Source of the DNA: an uncultured Gemmatimonadota bacterium
GTDB taxonomy: Bacteria > Gemmatimonadota > Gemmatimonadetes > Gemmatimonadales > Gemmatimonadaceae
Direction of reading: 5' to 3'
NCBI GenBank assembly: GCA_903894655.1
Contig: CAITQY010000697.1
Span: forward strand, 1 to 6,243
Length of the DNA stretch: 6,243 nt
Shown: positions 5,598-6,243 of the stretch, one piece after another
How the letters are laid out: every line of letters begins with the position of its first letter
How positions within the stretch are numbered: the stretch's first letter is position 1
The notes under the pieces: model-generated
Databases searched by the model: none
Told to the model about the DNA's origin: nothing
What the model saw: only the letters and a program-made list of their open reading frames with translations
Position numbers and translations under genes: made by a program

Positions 5598-6243
5598 TCA
5601 GACCCGTCGCCAGAAGTCCGAGTACCGGAGCGCATAGAGCGACGCCAAGAACAGCACGACCGCCGAACAGGCGATCGCATGCGGGGCCGTGATCGCGCGG
5701 GCCAAGGCACCCATCGCGAACGAGCCCACCGCCTGCGATAGCCCCACGAACACGAGACTGTAAAAAGCCATCAGCCGCCCGCGGTACTTCTCCTCCACCA
5801 GCAGTTGCAGCACACCGTTGGAGAGGGAATTGAAGGTGATCATGGCCATCCCGGTGGCAAAGAGCACGACATACGCCATCGCGATGGTGGTGGTGTAGGC
5901 GAAGCCCAGCAGCAGCGTGGGGAACGCCAACCCCGCCGTCATCAACACCCGCCCCTTGTTTGGCGCGTGGGAGATCGGCCCGGCCACCAGCAGCGCGCCC
6001 AGAAGGCCACCCACCCCCACCGTGGCCAGCAGCGTGCCGTATCCACCCGCGCCCAAGCCCAGCTGATCGCGGGCGATTACCGGCATGATGGTGAGGAACG
6101 GGCCGCCCAGCACCGCCCCCACCGTGACCAGCGCCAACAAGTCGCGCACCGGCCCCGGCTTGGCCAGGTGCCGCAGCCCCTCGGCCGCCCCCGCCGAGCT
6201 CCGTTCCAGCAGCTCGTGTACGCCGGTCACCGTGAGGCGAACC
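5598..6243 (-). CDS. MFS transporter, MFS_3/EntS-like, C-terminal half (5' end outside window)
   Basis: This is a predicted inner-membrane major facilitator superfamily exporter, of which only the C-terminal half is visible. The reading frame stays open through the upper window edge, so the gene begins upstream; the GTG at 6230 is probably an internal valine. Counting from that codon, about six hydrophobic segments follow near residues 30-53, 63-86, 94-112, 115-144, 152-180 and 185-202, which fits TM7-12. An acidic and basic loop, EEKYRGR (146-152), followed by a long glycine-containing helix resembles the 'RGRv...y...f.Gl...Gs...G' signature of the enterobactin-exporter-like MFS_3 branch. 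It ends in RRV and TGA. The substrate cannot be told from this half. It lies 170 bp upstream of the lipoprotein operon on the same strand, with a repeat-containing gap, so it is more likely a separate transcription unit. Family call is firm; subfamily is tentative. Confidence 0.88.
   Translation of the reverse strand, partial: VRLTVTGVHELLERSSAGAAEGLRHLAKPGPVRDLLALVTVGAVLGGPFLTIMPVIARDQLGLGAGGYGTLLATVGVGGLLGALLVAGPISHAPNKGRVLMTAGLAFPTLLLGFAYTTTIAMAYVVLFATGMAMITFNSLSNGVLQLLVEEKYRGRLMAFYSLVFVGLSQAVGSFAMGALARAITAPHAIACSAVVLFLASLYALRYSDFWRRV

Noticed and set aside
5339..5710. Minus-strand frame of 123 codons spanning the intergenic gap
   Set aside because: It overlaps both the MFS and lipoprotein genes in another frame, and its RVALRVALR stretch is just the translated 12-bp repeat.

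Overview
The window is GC-rich, with G or C in most third codon positions. All supported genes lie on the minus strand, so they read from high to low coordinates. The best guess for the source is a Gemmatimonadota-like environmental bacterium. The basis is the base composition, several lipoproteins ending their signal in A-C-H or A-C-G-D, Big2-type Ig domains, and cohesin/dockerin-like modules outside any cellulosome context. This is inference; Acidobacteriota, Planctomycetota or Myxococcota are not excluded.

Layout in the direction of transcription. (1) 6243-5598 holds the C-terminal half of an MFS exporter whose 5' end lies outside the window. (2) 5597-5428 is a 170-bp intergenic region with a 12-bp tandem repeat and a weak hairpin. 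(3) 5427-38 is a tight four-gene block: a 666-aa multi-Ig lipoprotein with a C-terminal cohesin-like domain, a 161-aa lipoprotein that is itself a cohesin-like module, a ~139-aa IPT/TIG lipoprotein, and a ~837-aa secreted BNR/Asp-box beta-propeller protein ending in a dockerin type I-like domain. The first two junctions are 4-bp ATGA stop/start overlaps and the third is a longer overlap, so the four genes are very probably one translationally coupled operon. (4) 37-1 is non-coding and carries a 15-16 bp direct repeat at the window edge.

The most interesting point is the combination. Two predicted lipid-anchored proteins carry cohesin-like folds, and the last gene encodes a secreted propeller with both calcium loops of a dockerin intact. 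A simple model is a small, self-contained, cell-surface cohesin-dockerin complex: lipoprotein scaffolds hold a large propeller that may bind polymer or protein at the cell envelope. The dockerin call rests on clear calcium-loop residues. The cohesin calls rest on overall strand pattern and are weaker. No binding has been shown, and the propeller has no assigned substrate.
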